The notes: a model not told the origin generated them from the letters alone. A stretch of DNA of 64,000 nt from Streptomyces sp. SAI-135 (GCF_029893805.1 NZ_JARXYP010000002.1:682001-746000), one strand, 5' to 3'. Shown: positions 55,199-64,000, counted from the stretch's first letter. Program-made: numbers and translations.

Positions 55199-58100
55199 TC
55201 AGTACTCCACTTCCTGCGAGCGCCTGCGGATCACGGTGACCTCGTCGCGCTGGTTGCCGGTGGGGCCGTAGTAGTTGAAGGCGTAGGTGAACTGGGCGTA
55301 GCCGCCCGCGAGGTGGGTGGGCTTGACCAGGAGCCGGGTCAGGGAGTTGTGGATGCCGCCGCGGCGGCCGCTGACCTCGGTCTTCGGGACGTTCACCGTG
55401 CGGTCCTTGGCGTGGTACATGTAGACGGTGCCCTCGGGCATGCGGTGGGTGACCACGGCCCGGGCGGCGACGACGCCGTTGCGGTTGTACGCCTCGATCC
55501 ACTCGTTGTCCTTGACGCCGATCTTCTCGGCGTCCGCCACGGACATCCAGATCACCGGGCCGCCCCGGGACAGCGCGAGCATGTAGGCGTTGTCCTGGTA
55601 CTCGGAGTGGATGGACCACTTGGAGTGCGGGGTGAGATAACGGACCGTCACCTCGGCCCGCTCACCGCCCAGTTCCTCGTTGCCGTAGTGCCGGTTGGTG
55701 TTCAACGGCGGCCGGTACACGGGCAGTTGCTCGCCCATCTCGGCGATCCAGTCGTGCTGGACGAAGAAGTGCTGGCGGCCGGTGAGGGTGTGCCAGGGCT
55801 TCTTGTGCTCGACGTTGATGACGAACGGCGAGTAGCGGCGTCCGCCCGTCTCGCTGCCCGACCACTCGTACGACGTCATCACCGCGCGGGGCTGGGTGCG
55901 GGTGTCGGCGAAGGTGACGCGCTCGGCCTCGCGCTCGGCGGCGAGGCCGACCAGTCCCTCGCTGCCGGTCCGTTCCTCCAGCCGGCTGAATCCCTCGGTG
56001 GCCAGCCGTCCGTTGGTGGTGCCGGACAGGGCGAGGATCGCCTCGCACATGTCGGTGGCGGTGGCGAGGGAGGGGCGCCCGGCGGCGATTCCGTGCCGCA
56101 CGGTTCCGTTGCGACGCCGCAGCTCGTCGATCTCCCGGTCCGGGTGGACGGTGACGCCCTTCGTCGTGGTGCCCAGGCTGTCCAGCAGCGGGCCCACGGC
56201 ACGCATCTTCTGGGCCACGGCCGTGTAGTCCCGTTCGACGGTGACCAGCTTGGGCATGGTCCTTCCGGGAACCGGCTCGCACTCCCCCGCCTTCCAGTCC
56301 CGCACGACTCCGCCGGGCTGGGCGAGTTCGTCGGGGGTGTCGTGCAGCAACGGCACGGCCAGGACGTCGGTGCGGGTGCCCAGGTGCTCGGCGGCCAGCT
56401 CGCTGAAGCGGTCGGCGAGGGTCAGGAACGTGTCGTAGTCGGTGCGGGCCTGCCAGGGCGGCGCGATGGCCGGGGTGAAGGCGTGCACGAAGGGGTGCAT
56501 GTCGGTGCTGGACAGGTCGTCCTTCTCGTACCAGGTGGCGGCCGGCAGGACGACGTCGGCGAGCAGGCCGGTGGAGGTCATCCGGAAGTCCATGGCGACC
56601 AGCAGGTCGAGCTTGCCCTCGGGCGCCTCCTCCCGCCACACCACGTCCTTCGGGCGGCCCTGCGGCGGGGTCTCCTCGGAGCGGACGGCGGCGTCGGTGC
56701 CCAGCAGGTGGCGCAGGAAGTACTCGTTGCCCTTGCCGGAGGAGCCGAGGAGGTTGGCCCGCCAGACCGTCAGGACCCGGGGGAAGTTGGCCGGGTCGTC
56801 GGGATCCTCGGCGGCGAACTTCAGCCGCCCGGATGTGAGTTCGTCGACGACGTGCTCGGCGGGTGTGCGGCCCCGTGCCGCCGCCTCGTCCGCCAGGTCC
56901 AGTGGGTTGCGGTCGAAGCCGGGGTGGCCGGGTGTCCAGCCGAGGCGGATCGCCTGGGCGAGGCAGTCGGCGGTCGCCTTTCCCGTGAACCGTCCCTCGC
57001 CGAGCGGTGAGGCCAACTCGTCCGGCCCGAAGGCCTCGTAGCGCCACTGGTCGGTGTTCAGGTACCAGTAGGAGGTGCCCGCCATGTGCCGGGTGGGCCG
57101 CTGCCAGTCGAAGGCGAAGGCCAGGTGCTGGAGCCCGGTGATCGGGCGGATCTTCTCCTGCCCGACGTAGTGCGCCCAGCCGCCGCCGTTGACACCCTGA
57201 CAGCCGGTCATCGTCACCAGGGCGAGGAAGGCCCGGTAGATGGTGTCGGAGTGGAACCAGTGGTTGGTTCCGGCGCCCAGGGCGATCATCGAACGGCCGT
57301 TGGTGCGCTCGGCGTTGCGGGCGAACTCGCGGGCGATCCGCGCGGCCTGCTCGGCGGGGACCGAGGTGACGGTCTCCTGCCAGGCCGGGGTGTACGGCTG
57401 CGTCGCGTCCTCGTAGGAGGAGGGCCAGCTGCCCGGCAGTCCGGGCCGCCCGACCCCGTACTGCGCCAGCATCAGATCGAAGACCGTGGTGACGAGCCGG
57501 CCGCCGATCCGGCGTACCGGTACGCCCCGCGCCAGGACCGAGCCGCCCTCGGTGGCACCTTCGTCGAACCGGGGCAGGGCGATCCCGACGGTGTCCTCGG
57601 CGCTTTCCAGCAGGCTCAACTCGGGATCGACGTCCCCGAGTTCGAGGTTCCAGCGGCCTCGCCCGGCTTCCCCCCACCGGAAGCCGAGCGAGCCGCCGGG
57701 GACCACCGGATCTCCGGTGGCCCGGTCCATGAGGACGGTCTTGAACTCGGCGTGCTCCTCGTCCGATCCGAGATCGGCCGCGGTCAGGAACCCGTCGGGG
57801 ACGAGACCATGGTCACCGTGCTCGCGCAGGGTCACCAGGAAGGGTGCGTCGGTGTAGGTCTTCAAGTAGTCGCGGAAGTAGGGCACTTCGCGGTCGACGA
57901 GGAACTCGCGCAGGATCACGTGGCCCATCGCCATGGCCAGCGCGCCGTCCGTGCCCGGGTGCGGGGCGAGCCACTCGTCGGCGTGCTTGACGTTGTCGGC
58001 GTAGTCCGGGCTGACCGCGACGACCTTGGTGCCGTTGTAGCGGGTCTCGGTGAGGAAGTGCGCGTCCGGGGTGCGGGTGACGGGGATGTTGGATCCCCAC

Positions 58101-58897
58101 ATGATCAGATAGCCCGCGTTCCACCAGTCGGCGGCCTCCGGTACGTCCGTCTGGTCGCCGAAGACCTGCGGCGAGGCGATCGGGAGGTCGGCGTACCAGT
58201 CGTAGAAGGACAGCAGGGTGCCGCCGATGAGCGACATGAAGCGCGCGCCGGCCGCGAAGGAGGCCATCGACATCGCGGGGATGGGCGAGAAACCGGCGAC
58301 GCGGTCCGGGCCGTAGGTCTTGACGGTGTGCACATGGGCGGCGGCGACGAGCTCGCTGACCTCGTCCCAGTCGGCCCGCACCAGGCCGCCCTTGCCGCGG
58401 GCCCTCTTGTAGGCACGTGCCTTCGCGGGGTCGGAGGTGATCTCGGCCCAGGCCGCCACCGGATCGCCCAGCCTGCGCCGTGCCGCACGCCACAGCTTGA
58501 GCAACTCGCCCCGCACGTACGGGTAGCGGACCCTGCTGGGCGAGTACGTGTACCAGGAGAAGGAGGCCCCGCGCGGGCAGCCCCGCGGCTCGTACTCGGG
58601 GCAGTCGGTGCCGACGGAGGGATAGTCGGTGGCCTGGTGCTCCCAGGTGATGATGCCGTCCTTGACGTACACCATCCACGAGCAGGAACCGGTGCAGTTG
58701 ACGCCGTGCGTGGAGCGCACCACCTTGTCGTGGGCCCAGCGGTCCCGGTAGAAGCCCTCCCACTTCCCGTCGCTCTCGCCGAACACCGCGCGGCCGTCGG
58801 CCGACACCTCCCGACGCGTCAGCAGCCGGCGTGCGGCCAGCGGCCAGCCTTCGGCCCCGCCCGACCGTCCCTGCCGTGCGTTCTGCTCCTTCTCCAT
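55199..58897 (-). CDS. narG: Respiratory nitrate reductase alpha subunit NarG
   Basis: The 1232-residue protein is the molybdopterin-containing catalytic subunit that reduces nitrate to nitrite at the cytoplasmic face. The FS0 cluster ligands are present with the standard spacing: His64, Cys68, Cys72 (THGVNCTGSCSW) and Cys107 (RGCPRGASFSW). Other family segments are YMWGSNIPV-type LIMWGSNIPVTRTPDAHF, GVNGGGWAHYVGQEKIRP and VLPAATWYEKDDLSSTDMHP. No twin-arginine leader, as for NarG. The start is the ATG at 58897, which may be leaderless because a DevR-like box lies 38 bases upstream. First gene of narGHJI; divergent from a flavohaemoprotein. Confidence 0.96.
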   Translation of the reverse strand: MEKEQNARQGRSGGAEGWPLAARRLLTRREVSADGRAVFGESDGKWEGFYRDRWAHDKVVRSTHGVNCTGSCSWMVYVKDGIITWEHQATDYPSVGTDCPEYEPRGCPRGASFSWYTYSPSRVRYPYVRGELLKLWRAARRRLGDPVAAWAEITSDPAKARAYKRARGKGGLVRADWDEVSELVAAAHVHTVKTYGPDRVAGFSPIPAMSMASFAAGARFMSLIGGTLLSFYDWYADLPIASPQVFGDQTDVPEAADWWNAGYLIMWGSNIPVTRTPDAHFLTETRYNGTKVVAVSPDYADNVKHADEWLAPHPGTDGALAMAMGHVILREFLVDREVPYFRDYLKTYTDAPFLVTLREHGDHGLVPDGFLTAADLGSDEEHAEFKTVLMDRATGDPVVPGGSLGFRWGEAGRGRWNLELGDVDPELSLLESAEDTVGIALPRFDEGATEGGSVLARGVPVRRIGGRLVTTVFDLMLAQYGVGRPGLPGSWPSSYEDATQPYTPAWQETVTSVPAEQAARIAREFARNAERTNGRSMIALGAGTNHWFHSDTIYRAFLALVTMTGCQGVNGGGWAHYVGQEKIRPITGLQHLAFAFDWQRPTRHMAGTSYWYLNTDQWRYEAFGPDELASPLGEGRFTGKATADCLAQAIRLGWTPGHPGFDRNPLDLADEAAARGRTPAEHVVDELTSGRLKFAAEDPDDPANFPRVLTVWRANLLGSSGKGNEYFLRHLLGTDAAVRSEETPPQGRPKDVVWREEAPEGKLDLLVAMDFRMTSTGLLADVVLPAATWYEKDDLSSTDMHPFVHAFTPAIAPPWQARTDYDTFLTLADRFSELAAEHLGTRTDVLAVPLLHDTPDELAQPGGVVRDWKAGECEPVPGRTMPKLVTVERDYTAVAQKMRAVGPLLDSLGTTTKGVTVHPDREIDELRRRNGTVRHGIAAGRPSLATATDMCEAILALSGTTNGRLATEGFSRLEERTGSEGLVGLAAEREAERVTFADTRTQPRAVMTSYEWSGSETGGRRYSPFVINVEHKKPWHTLTGRQHFFVQHDWIAEMGEQLPVYRPPLNTNRHYGNEELGGERAEVTVRYLTPHSKWSIHSEYQDNAYMLALSRGGPVIWMSVADAEKIGVKDNEWIEAYNRNGVVAARAVVTHRMPEGTVYMYHAKDRTVNVPKTEVSGRRGGIHNSLTRLLVKPTHLAGGYAQFTYAFNYYGPTGNQRDEVTVIRRRSQEVEY

Positions 58898-58934
58898 GGC
58901 CGGAACGCTAGGCATGCCACGGCGCGGCCACCCT

Positions 58935-59002
58935 GGGCCGAACGGCCCTGGTCCCGGCCCGGTCGGTCCCGGCCCGAAGCGGTGCTCCGGGACCTTGGTC
59001 CC
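58935..59002. promoter_or_regulatory. DevR/OsdR-like boxes in the nar/flavohaemoprotein promoter
   Basis: GGGCCGAACGGCCC (58935-58948) and GGGACCTTGGTCCC (58989-59002) are 14-base near-palindromes matching the DevR core GGGNCNNNNGNCCC. The first is centred about 44 bases from the narG ATG. On that strand a TAGCGT (58908-58913) stands at the right distance for a -10 if the box overlaps -35, as DevR boxes do. A GTCCCGGCCC/GGTCCCGGCCC repeat fills the gap between them. For the flavohaemoprotein, TATACA at 59076-59081 is a likely -10. Confidence 0.65.
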
Positions 59003-59134
59003 CACCTCGGCGCCAAGGGTCCCGCACCCGCCCACGAAGGCCCGGAACCACCGCAAATGCCGGAATCACTGTTGCTATACAGGGTCGGCCGCCAAGCGAT
59101 CGGCGGCACCCGATTCCCCACTGTCCCGGGAGAC

Positions 59135-60343
59135 TTCATGCTGTCCGCCGAGTCCGCCGCCCTCGTGAAGGCCACCCTGCCCGCCGTAGCCGGGGCCCTC
59201 GACGAGATCACCACCCGGTTCTACGCCGCGATGTTCCACGACCGGCCCGAGCTGCTGGACGGGATGTTCAACCGCGGCAACCAGGCCAGCGGCGCCCAGC
59301 GCCGGGCGCTGGCCGGTTCGATCGCCGCTTTCGCGACCGCCCTGCTCGCCGAGCCCGGTACCCGGCCGGACGCCCTGCTGGCCCGCATCGCCCACAAGCA
59401 CACGGCGGTCGGCGTCACCGACGACCAGTACACGATCGTCCACAAGTACCTGTTCGGCGCCATCGCCGAGGTCCTCGGCGACGCGGTCACCCCCGAGGTG
59501 GCCGCCGCCTGGGACGAGGTCTACTGGCTGATGGCCGGGGCGCTCATCGCCCAGGAGGCCCGTATCTACCAGGAGGCCGGTGTCGAGCCGGGCGCGGCCT
59601 GGCGGCCGTGGACGGTGGTCGAACGCCGTGAGGAGACCGCGGACGTGGTCTCTTTCCTGCTGCGCCCGGCCGACGGCCTGCCCGCCCCGGCCGCACGGGC
59701 CGGACAGTACGTCAGCGTCCGGATGCGGATGCCGGACGGAGTGCGCCAACTGCGCCAGTACAGCCTGTCCGGGGACCCCGGCGGGGAGCTGCGCCGCATC
59801 ACCGTCAAACGCGTCACCGGCACGGAGGGCGCCCCCGACGGCGAGGTGTCCGACCTGCTCCACCGCACCGTGCGGCCCGGCGACGAACTCACCCTGTCCG
59901 CGCCCTTCGGCGACGTCGTCCTCGACGAGGCCGGCACCCCGCTGGTCCTGGTCTCCGCCGGCATCGGCTGCACCCCCATGGTCGGCATGCTCGCCCGCCT
60001 CACCGCCACCGCTTCCACCCGCCCGGTCCTCGTCCTGCACGCGGACGGCTCCCCGGACACACACGCCCTGCGCGCCGAGACCCATGAACTGACCGGCCGG
60101 CTGCCGCGGGCGCGGAGCGTGTTCTGGTACGAGCGTCCCGGCGCCGCCGAGCCCGACGCCCGCGCAGGGCTGATGGACCTCGACGGAGTCGAGGTGCCCG
60201 CCGACGCCACCGTGTACCTGTGCGGTCCGCTGCCCTTCATGCGCGCGGTCCGCACCCAGTTGCTGGAGCGGGGCGTCCCGTCGCGCCACATCCGCTACGA
60301 GGTGTTCGGCCCCGACCTCTGGCTCGCGGACTCCACGTCCTGA
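59135..60343 (+). CDS. hmp: Flavohaemoprotein (nitric oxide dioxygenase, Hmp-like)
   Basis: The 402-residue protein has an N-terminal globin (1-140; proximal-His region RIAHKHTAVGVTDDQY; FYAAMFHDRPEL at helix B/C) and a FAD/NAD reductase (145-400): FAD motif LRQYSLSGD, NAD-binding VSAGIGCTPMVGMLARL, C-terminal EVFGPDLWL. It converts nitric oxide to nitrate with NAD(P)H and oxygen. Paired divergently with narGHJI it would remove NO formed from nitrite reduction. The ATG at 59135 fits the family start (MLSAESAALVKAT). Confidence 0.93.
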   Translation, partial: FMLSAESAALVKATLPAVAGALDEITTRFYAAMFHDRPELLDGMFNRGNQASGAQRRALAGSIAAFATALLAEPGTRPDALLARIAHKHTAVGVTDDQYTIVHKYLFGAIAEVLGDAVTPEVAAAWDEVYWLMAGALIAQEARIYQEAGVEPGAAWRPWTVVERREETADVVSFLLRPADGLPAPAARAGQYVSVRMRMPDGVRQLRQYSLSGDPGGELRRITVKRVTGTEGAPDGEVSDLLHRTVRPGDELTLSAPFGDVVLDEAGTPLVLVSAGIGCTPMVGMLARLTATASTRPVLVLHADGSPDTHALRAETHELTGRLPRARSVFWYERPGAAEPDARAGLMDLDGVEVPADATVYLCGPLPFMRAVRTQLLERGVPSRHIRYEVFGPDLWLADSTS

Positions 60344-60388
60344 GACCGGGCGGGCACAGCTGAGGCGGGGCCCGCACGCCCTCGGCAG

Positions 60389-60402
60389 GGGCTGAACGGC
60401 CC
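60389..60402 (+). promoter_or_regulatory. DevR/OsdR-like box before the Rv1733c-like gene
   Basis: GGGCTGAACGGCCC differs at one position from the box at 58935. It lies 118 bases before the Rv1733c-like start. In M. tuberculosis the Rv1733c gene belongs to the DosR regulon. Confidence 0.55.
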
Positions 60403-60519
60403 ACCCGGCGCCGGGCACGGGTCCCGGGCGGCCCGGTGTCGTTGTCCTGTCGGCCCATGTCGCGCGGCGCCCGCGACTGCCATCGTCGGAGGCGGGACAC
60501 CCGAAGGAGGTGCGCGGAC

Positions 60520-61086
60520 ATGGGCGGAAGGTGGTTCTGGCGGTGGCGGAGCAACCCGTTGCGACGGCGGGACGACGTCGTCGAGGCGTGGATCGTGCTG
60601 GTGGTGTGGGCGGTCGTCGTCCTCGGCGGCACGGCCGTCGGTCTGGTGACAGCGCACGCAGCCGACGACGTGTTCGCCCGCCAGCGAGTGGACCGGCACC
60701 CCGTCCACGCGGTCCTGCTCACCGACGAGTCGAAACACACGTCGGCGGTGCGCACGTCGAGCGACAAGTCCCTCGGGACCGTCCGCTGGACGGCCCCCGA
60801 CGGCTCGGTCCGCACCGACCGGACGCCGGTCGACACGGGGCTGAGGGCCGGGAGCCGTCTCGTGCTCTGGCAGGACGGTCACGGCAGGCTCGCCACCGCT
60901 CCCCCGAGCCCGCGGGAGGCCGCCGTCGAGGCAGGTGTCCTGGGCGCCCTCGCCGGACTCGGCCTCACCGGCGCCGTCCACGCCACGGGAGCCCTCGTGC
61001 GCCGGCGGCTCGACCGGCGGCGGGTCGAGGCATGGGGACGGGAGTGGGACCTGGTCGGCCCGCGGTGGGGACACCGGACCGGCTGA
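60520..61086 (+). CDS. Rv1733c-like transmembrane protein
   Basis: The 188-residue protein has an Arg/Trp-rich start (MGGRWFWRWRSNPLRRRDDV), a first helix (IVLVVWAVVVLGGTAVGLVT), an extracytoplasmic domain (VHAVLLTDESKHT, GTVRWTAPDGSVRTDRTPV), a second helix (AGVLGALAGLGLTGAVHATG) and a basic tail. This is the layout of Rv1733c-family proteins, a DosR-controlled dormancy antigen in mycobacteria; function unknown. AAGGAGG precedes the ATG. The gap to the USP gene is 44 bases, so they form an operon. Confidence 0.88.
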   Translation: MGGRWFWRWRSNPLRRRDDVVEAWIVLVVWAVVVLGGTAVGLVTAHAADDVFARQRVDRHPVHAVLLTDESKHTSAVRTSSDKSLGTVRWTAPDGSVRTDRTPVDTGLRAGSRLVLWQDGHGRLATAPPSPREAAVEAGVLGALAGLGLTGAVHATGALVRRRLDRRRVEAWGREWDLVGPRWGHRTG

Positions 61087-61130
61087 GGCGCACACCGAAC
61101 GGCAGCCGACACCTGGCAGGAGGCACGCTC

Positions 61131-61586
61131 ATGCAGAAGCCCTCGCACCGTTTCGCCGAGATCGTGCTCGGTGTGGACGCCCGCGAGCCCGCCGCGGCCG
61201 CCCTCCGCCTCGCCTTCGACTGCGCCCTGCTGTGGGGCGCGCGTCTGCGTGCCGTGCACGCGTGGCGGTACCCCTCCTGCGCGGCCGAACTGCCCTTCGG
61301 CATCCCCGAGGAGGACCGCGGCGTCTGGGAGGACCACGAGGTGCAGCTGCTGTCCGACGCGCTGCGGCCGTGGCGGGAGAAGTATCCCGAGGTGCCCGTC
61401 CTGGAGGACGTGCGGCACCTGCCGCCGGCCGATGCCCTGGTCCGGCAGTCCACGGACGCGGAACTGGTGATCGTGGGCCGCGGGCGCGACGGTCGGCTCG
61501 GCGCCGTGGCGCGCAACGTCCTGCGTGACGCCGCGGGCCCCGTCGTCGTGGTGCCCGTACAGGGCCGGATGGCCTCCGTTCTGTAG
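61131..61586 (+). CDS. Universal stress protein, single domain
   Basis: The 151-residue protein is one UspA domain: EIVLGVDAREPAAAALRLAF (strand 1 and Asp), the ATP-loop region LVIVGRGRDGRLGAVARNVL (a variant of G-2x-G-9x-[S/T], with Asn in the last position) and DAAGPVVVVPVQG. The variant loop means ATP binding is uncertain. USPs are typical DosR/OsdR targets. It follows the Rv1733c-like gene and faces the sensor kinase. Confidence 0.9.
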   Translation: MQKPSHRFAEIVLGVDAREPAAAALRLAFDCALLWGARLRAVHAWRYPSCAAELPFGIPEEDRGVWEDHEVQLLSDALRPWREKYPEVPVLEDVRHLPPADALVRQSTDAELVIVGRGRDGRLGAVARNVLRDAAGPVVVVPVQGRMASVL

Positions 61587-61629
61587 GCCATCCCCGGCCA
61601 TGGGCCCGGTTGCCGGTCCGTGGAGCGGT

Positions 61630-63354
61630 TCAGTTCCCGACCGGGACCCGCCACACCAGCGTCGTGCCGCCCGTCGCGGGGCAGTCGATGGTCAGGTCTC
61701 CGCCGTACCCCTCGGCGCGGTCGGCGAGGTTGCGCAGCCCGCTGCGGCGGCCCTCGGCCGGGATGCCCACTCCGTCGTCGGACACGGTCAGCCGTACCTC
61801 ACGCCCGTCGGTCTCCAGGACGACGTCCGCGCGGCCGGCGCGCGCGTGGCGGGCCACGTTGGTCAGCGCCTCGGAGAGCACGGCGATCACGTCGTCGGCG
61901 ATCTCCCGGGGCACGTCCGTGTCGACCAGGCCCTCCATCCGGATGCTGGGAGCGAAGCCCAGCACCGTAGCCGCCTCCCCGACCACCCGGACCGCCCGGG
62001 CCCGCAGCCCCGACCCGGCCCCGCCCTCCCGCGAGCGCAGCCCGAAGATCGTGGACCTGATGATCTTGATGGTCTCGTCCAGGTCGTCCACCGCGCGCAC
62101 GACCCGCTCCGAGGCCTCGGCGTGCTCGATCAGACGGCCGGCGCTCTGCAACGTCATGCCGGTGGCGAAGAGCCGCTGGATGGCCAGGTCGTGCAGATCA
62201 CGGGCGATCCGGTCGCGGTCCTTGAGCACCGCGATCTCCTCGGCGTCCTGGCGGCGCTCGGCCAGCTCCATCGCGACCGCGGCCTGCGCGGCGAAGCCCC
62301 GCAAGGGCTCGATCTCCTTGTCGGTGAACGGCGTCCGGCCGGTCTCCCGCACCAGCAGGACGACCCCGCGCACCCCTTCCGTGCCCGAACCGATCGGCAC
62401 CGCGACCGCCGGACCCAGCCCGCCGAAACGCTCCGCGGCACCCGCGACCCGCTCGTCACGGGAGACGTCCGCGCTGGTGACCGGAGACGCTCCGGTGAAG
62501 GCGTGCCCGATGAGACTGCCCTCGACCGGGAGCACGAGCCCGCGGTGGGCCTCGGCCTCCGTGCCGACGGCCAGTTCCACGGTGAGCGAGTCGGTGTCCG
62601 GCATGGGCATCGCGACCAGCGCGAGGGCGGCGCCGGTGTTCTCCCGGGCCCGGTCCGCGATCGGCCGCAGCACCTCCGCCCGCGCACCGCCGGACATCAG
62701 ACGGTGGGTGATCTCCGCGTTGGCCCGCAGCCAGCGCTCGCGCAGCCGGGAGTCCTCGTACAGGCGCGCGTTGTCGATGGCCACACCGGCGGCCACCGCC
62801 AACGTGGACAGCACCGCCTCGTCCTCCTCGTCGAACTGCGCACCGCCCCGCTTCTCCGTCAGGTACAGGTTGCCGAAGACCTGCTCACGCACCCGGATCG
62901 GGACGCCGAGGAAGGTGTTCATCGGCGGGTGGTGGGGCGGGAAGCCATAGGAAGCGGAGTGGTCGGAGAGCTTGCTCAGCCGCAGCGGCTCGGGGTGGCG
63001 GATGAGCTCCCCGAGGATGCCGTGCCCCTCCGGATACGGTCCGATCTCCGCGATCTGCTCGTCGGAGACGCCCACGGTGTGGAAGGCGGAGAGCCGTTTC
63101 CCGTCGGGGCCGATCACGCCGAGGGCCGCGTACTGGGCGTCCACCAGCGCGGCGGCCGCCTCGACGATGCTGTGCAGCGCCTGCTCCAGATCCAGTTCGC
63201 GGCCGACCGAGAGCACGGCCTCCAGAAGGCTGTGCACCCGGTCGCGGGTGCCGCGGGCCGCGTCCAGACGGGCCTGCAGCTCCTCCAACAGCTCGTCCAG
63301 CCTCAGCTGCGGCAGCCTGACACGAGCCTCCGCGGTTTCCTGCGAGCCACCCAC
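61630..63354 (-). CDS. GAF-domain sensor histidine kinase (DevS/OsdK-like)
   Basis: The 574-residue protein has two GAF domains (about 40-185, VDAQYAALGVIGPDGKRLSA; about 215-350, LVLPVEGSLIGHAFTGASPV), then a HisKA_3 domain with phospho-acceptor in RIARDLHDLAIQRLF and an ATPase domain ending GLRNLADRAEGYGGDLTI. Length and layout match DevS/DosT of mycobacteria and OsdK of Streptomyces, which sense oxygen, NO or redox through GAF-A haem. I cannot confirm the haem His from sequence alone. The GTG at 63354 with GGGAGGATCGCAG before it is preferred. The cognate response regulator is not in the window. Confidence 0.9.
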   Translation of the reverse strand: MGGSQETAEARVRLPQLRLDELLEELQARLDAARGTRDRVHSLLEAVLSVGRELDLEQALHSIVEAAAALVDAQYAALGVIGPDGKRLSAFHTVGVSDEQIAEIGPYPEGHGILGELIRHPEPLRLSKLSDHSASYGFPPHHPPMNTFLGVPIRVREQVFGNLYLTEKRGGAQFDEEDEAVLSTLAVAAGVAIDNARLYEDSRLRERWLRANAEITHRLMSGGARAEVLRPIADRARENTGAALALVAMPMPDTDSLTVELAVGTEAEAHRGLVLPVEGSLIGHAFTGASPVTSADVSRDERVAGAAERFGGLGPAVAVPIGSGTEGVRGVVLLVRETGRTPFTDKEIEPLRGFAAQAAVAMELAERRQDAEEIAVLKDRDRIARDLHDLAIQRLFATGMTLQSAGRLIEHAEASERVVRAVDDLDETIKIIRSTIFGLRSREGGAGSGLRARAVRVVGEAATVLGFAPSIRMEGLVDTDVPREIADDVIAVLSEALTNVARHARAGRADVVLETDGREVRLTVSDDGVGIPAEGRRSGLRNLADRAEGYGGDLTIDCPATGGTTLVWRVPVGN

Positions 63355-63496
63355 CTGCGATCCTCCCGATCCCCTGCGCCGGCCACGTGCCGTCACATGC
63401 CACGGTAATGGTCCGCACGGTGACGGCGGTACGGATCAGGGTGAGCAGCTCGTCCGGGGCCCCCACCCCCACCGGGGCCGTAAGGCCACCGACTCA

Positions 63497-63510
63497 GGGC
63501 CGACCGGCCC
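63497..63510 (+). promoter_or_regulatory. DevR/OsdR-like box between the kinase and PPOX genes
   Basis: GGGCCGACCGGCCC (flanked A and T, giving AGGGCCGACCGGCCCT) closely matches the box before nar. It is about 76 bases before the PPOX start. It may control the PPOX gene and perhaps the divergent kinase. Confidence 0.6.
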
Positions 63511-63585
63511 TGGTGGCATCGGTGCCGAACGGTTCGAATGGTCTGATCGCACCCGACGTTCCCTCACCCACATACGGAAACCGTC

Positions 63586-64000
63586 ATGTATGTCGACAAC
63601 GCCCGGCCGGTTCCGGCCGAACCACGCCGAAGCATCGGGATCGACAGCGCCGAGGCGCTGCGACTGCTGGGCAGCGTGTCCGTCGGGCGGATCGTGTTCA
63701 CCCAGCACGCGCTGCCGACGATCCGCCCGGTCAACCACGTCCTGATCGACGGCGACATCGTCATCCGTACGCACGCCGGCGCGGCCCTGACCTCGCGGAC
63801 CCGGCAGGCCCCGCAGGCGGGAGTCGTCGTGGCCTACCAGGCCGACGCCATCGACCCGGACACCCACCTCGGCTGGAGCGTGGTGGTCACCGGGTATGCC
63901 CACCTGGTCACGGAACCCGCCGAACTGGCCCGGTACCAGGCGCTGTTGCGCCCCTGGGTGGACCGGACCATGGACTACGCGGTCCGTATCCACCCCGATC
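63586..64000 (+). CDS. Pyridoxamine 5'-phosphate oxidase-family protein (partial)
   Basis: The first 138 residues are visible; the gene runs off the window. It has the PPOX split-barrel pattern: EALRLLGSVSVGRIVFTQHA, PTIRPVNHVLIDGDIVIRTH, GVVVAYQADAIDPDTHLGWS, VVVTGYAHLV. Proteins of this kind bind flavin or F420; Rv0080, in the DosR regulon, is a similar protein. ATG 63586 with GGAAAC before it. The DevR-like box upstream supports hypoxia control. Confidence 0.85.
   Translation, partial: MYVDNARPVPAEPRRSIGIDSAEALRLLGSVSVGRIVFTQHALPTIRPVNHVLIDGDIVIRTHAGAALTSRTRQAPQAGVVVAYQADAIDPDTHLGWSVVVTGYAHLVTEPAELARYQALLRPWVDRTMDYAVRIHPD

Noticed and set aside
57086..59134. Long plus-strand open frame fused to the flavohaemoprotein
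   Set aside because: The part before 59135 is antisense to narG; family alignment supports the ATG at 59135.

Overview
The window is high-GC DNA (third codon positions almost all G or C) with GTG/ATG starts, GGAGG-type ribosome sites, many 4-nt ATGA/GTGA gene overlaps and actinobacterial families (LAL-type LuxR regulators, Rv1733c-like protein, ROK and Rrf2 regulators, MEDS/anti-sigma proteins). It looks like an accessory part of a Streptomyces or close relative chromosome. I see no rRNA, tRNA, CRISPR, transposase or origin.

Region 1 (1-19.7 kb), almost all on the minus strand, is a sugar/cyclitol-like metabolic block. From right to left it holds a ROK repressor, a ribose/inositol-type ABC importer (ATPase, permease, lipoprotein), a Gfo/Idh dehydrogenase broken by one base, a TIM-barrel isomerase, then a tightly coupled seven-gene ebo-type operon (myo-inositol-phosphate synthase-like, UbiA prenyltransferase EboC, TIM-barrel isomerase, EboA, TatD-like EboB, EboE, EboF-like phosphodiesterase). 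It ends with another secreted TIM-barrel isomerase and a secreted PQQ-type sugar dehydrogenase. Three copies of one motif (core GGACNAACTTTCTYC) lie before the ROK gene, the ebo operon and the dehydrogenase gene, suggesting a single regulon. This is the most interesting system in the window.

Region 2 (19.7-34.3 kb) holds a membrane metallophosphoesterase, a run of alpha/beta hydrolases with an SDR and a cupin, an AraC regulator, a probably damaged HSL-type hydrolase, a remnant of a LAL regulator and two intact LAL regulators.

Region 3 (34.3-50.6 kb) is a set of small regulator-centred units: TetR; a MEDS/STAS-like and MEDS/ATPase pair; MerR; a lipoprotein; an SDR/Rrf2 divergent pair with three palindromic operators; PadR with a frameshifted HD-domain gene; a third LAL regulator; two tiny coupled genes; an epimerase with a LysR; an ArsR/SRPBCC operon with two operators; and a Rieske ferredoxin.

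Region 4 (50.6-64 kb) resembles the hypoxia/dormancy (DevR/OsdR) regulons of Mycobacterium and Streptomyces: a GNAT plus IF-1 paralogue, narGHJI, a flavohaemoprotein, an Rv1733c-like protein, a universal stress protein, a DevS/OsdK-type GAF kinase and a PPOX-family protein. DevR-like 14-bp boxes lie before nar, the Rv1733c-like gene and the PPOX gene.
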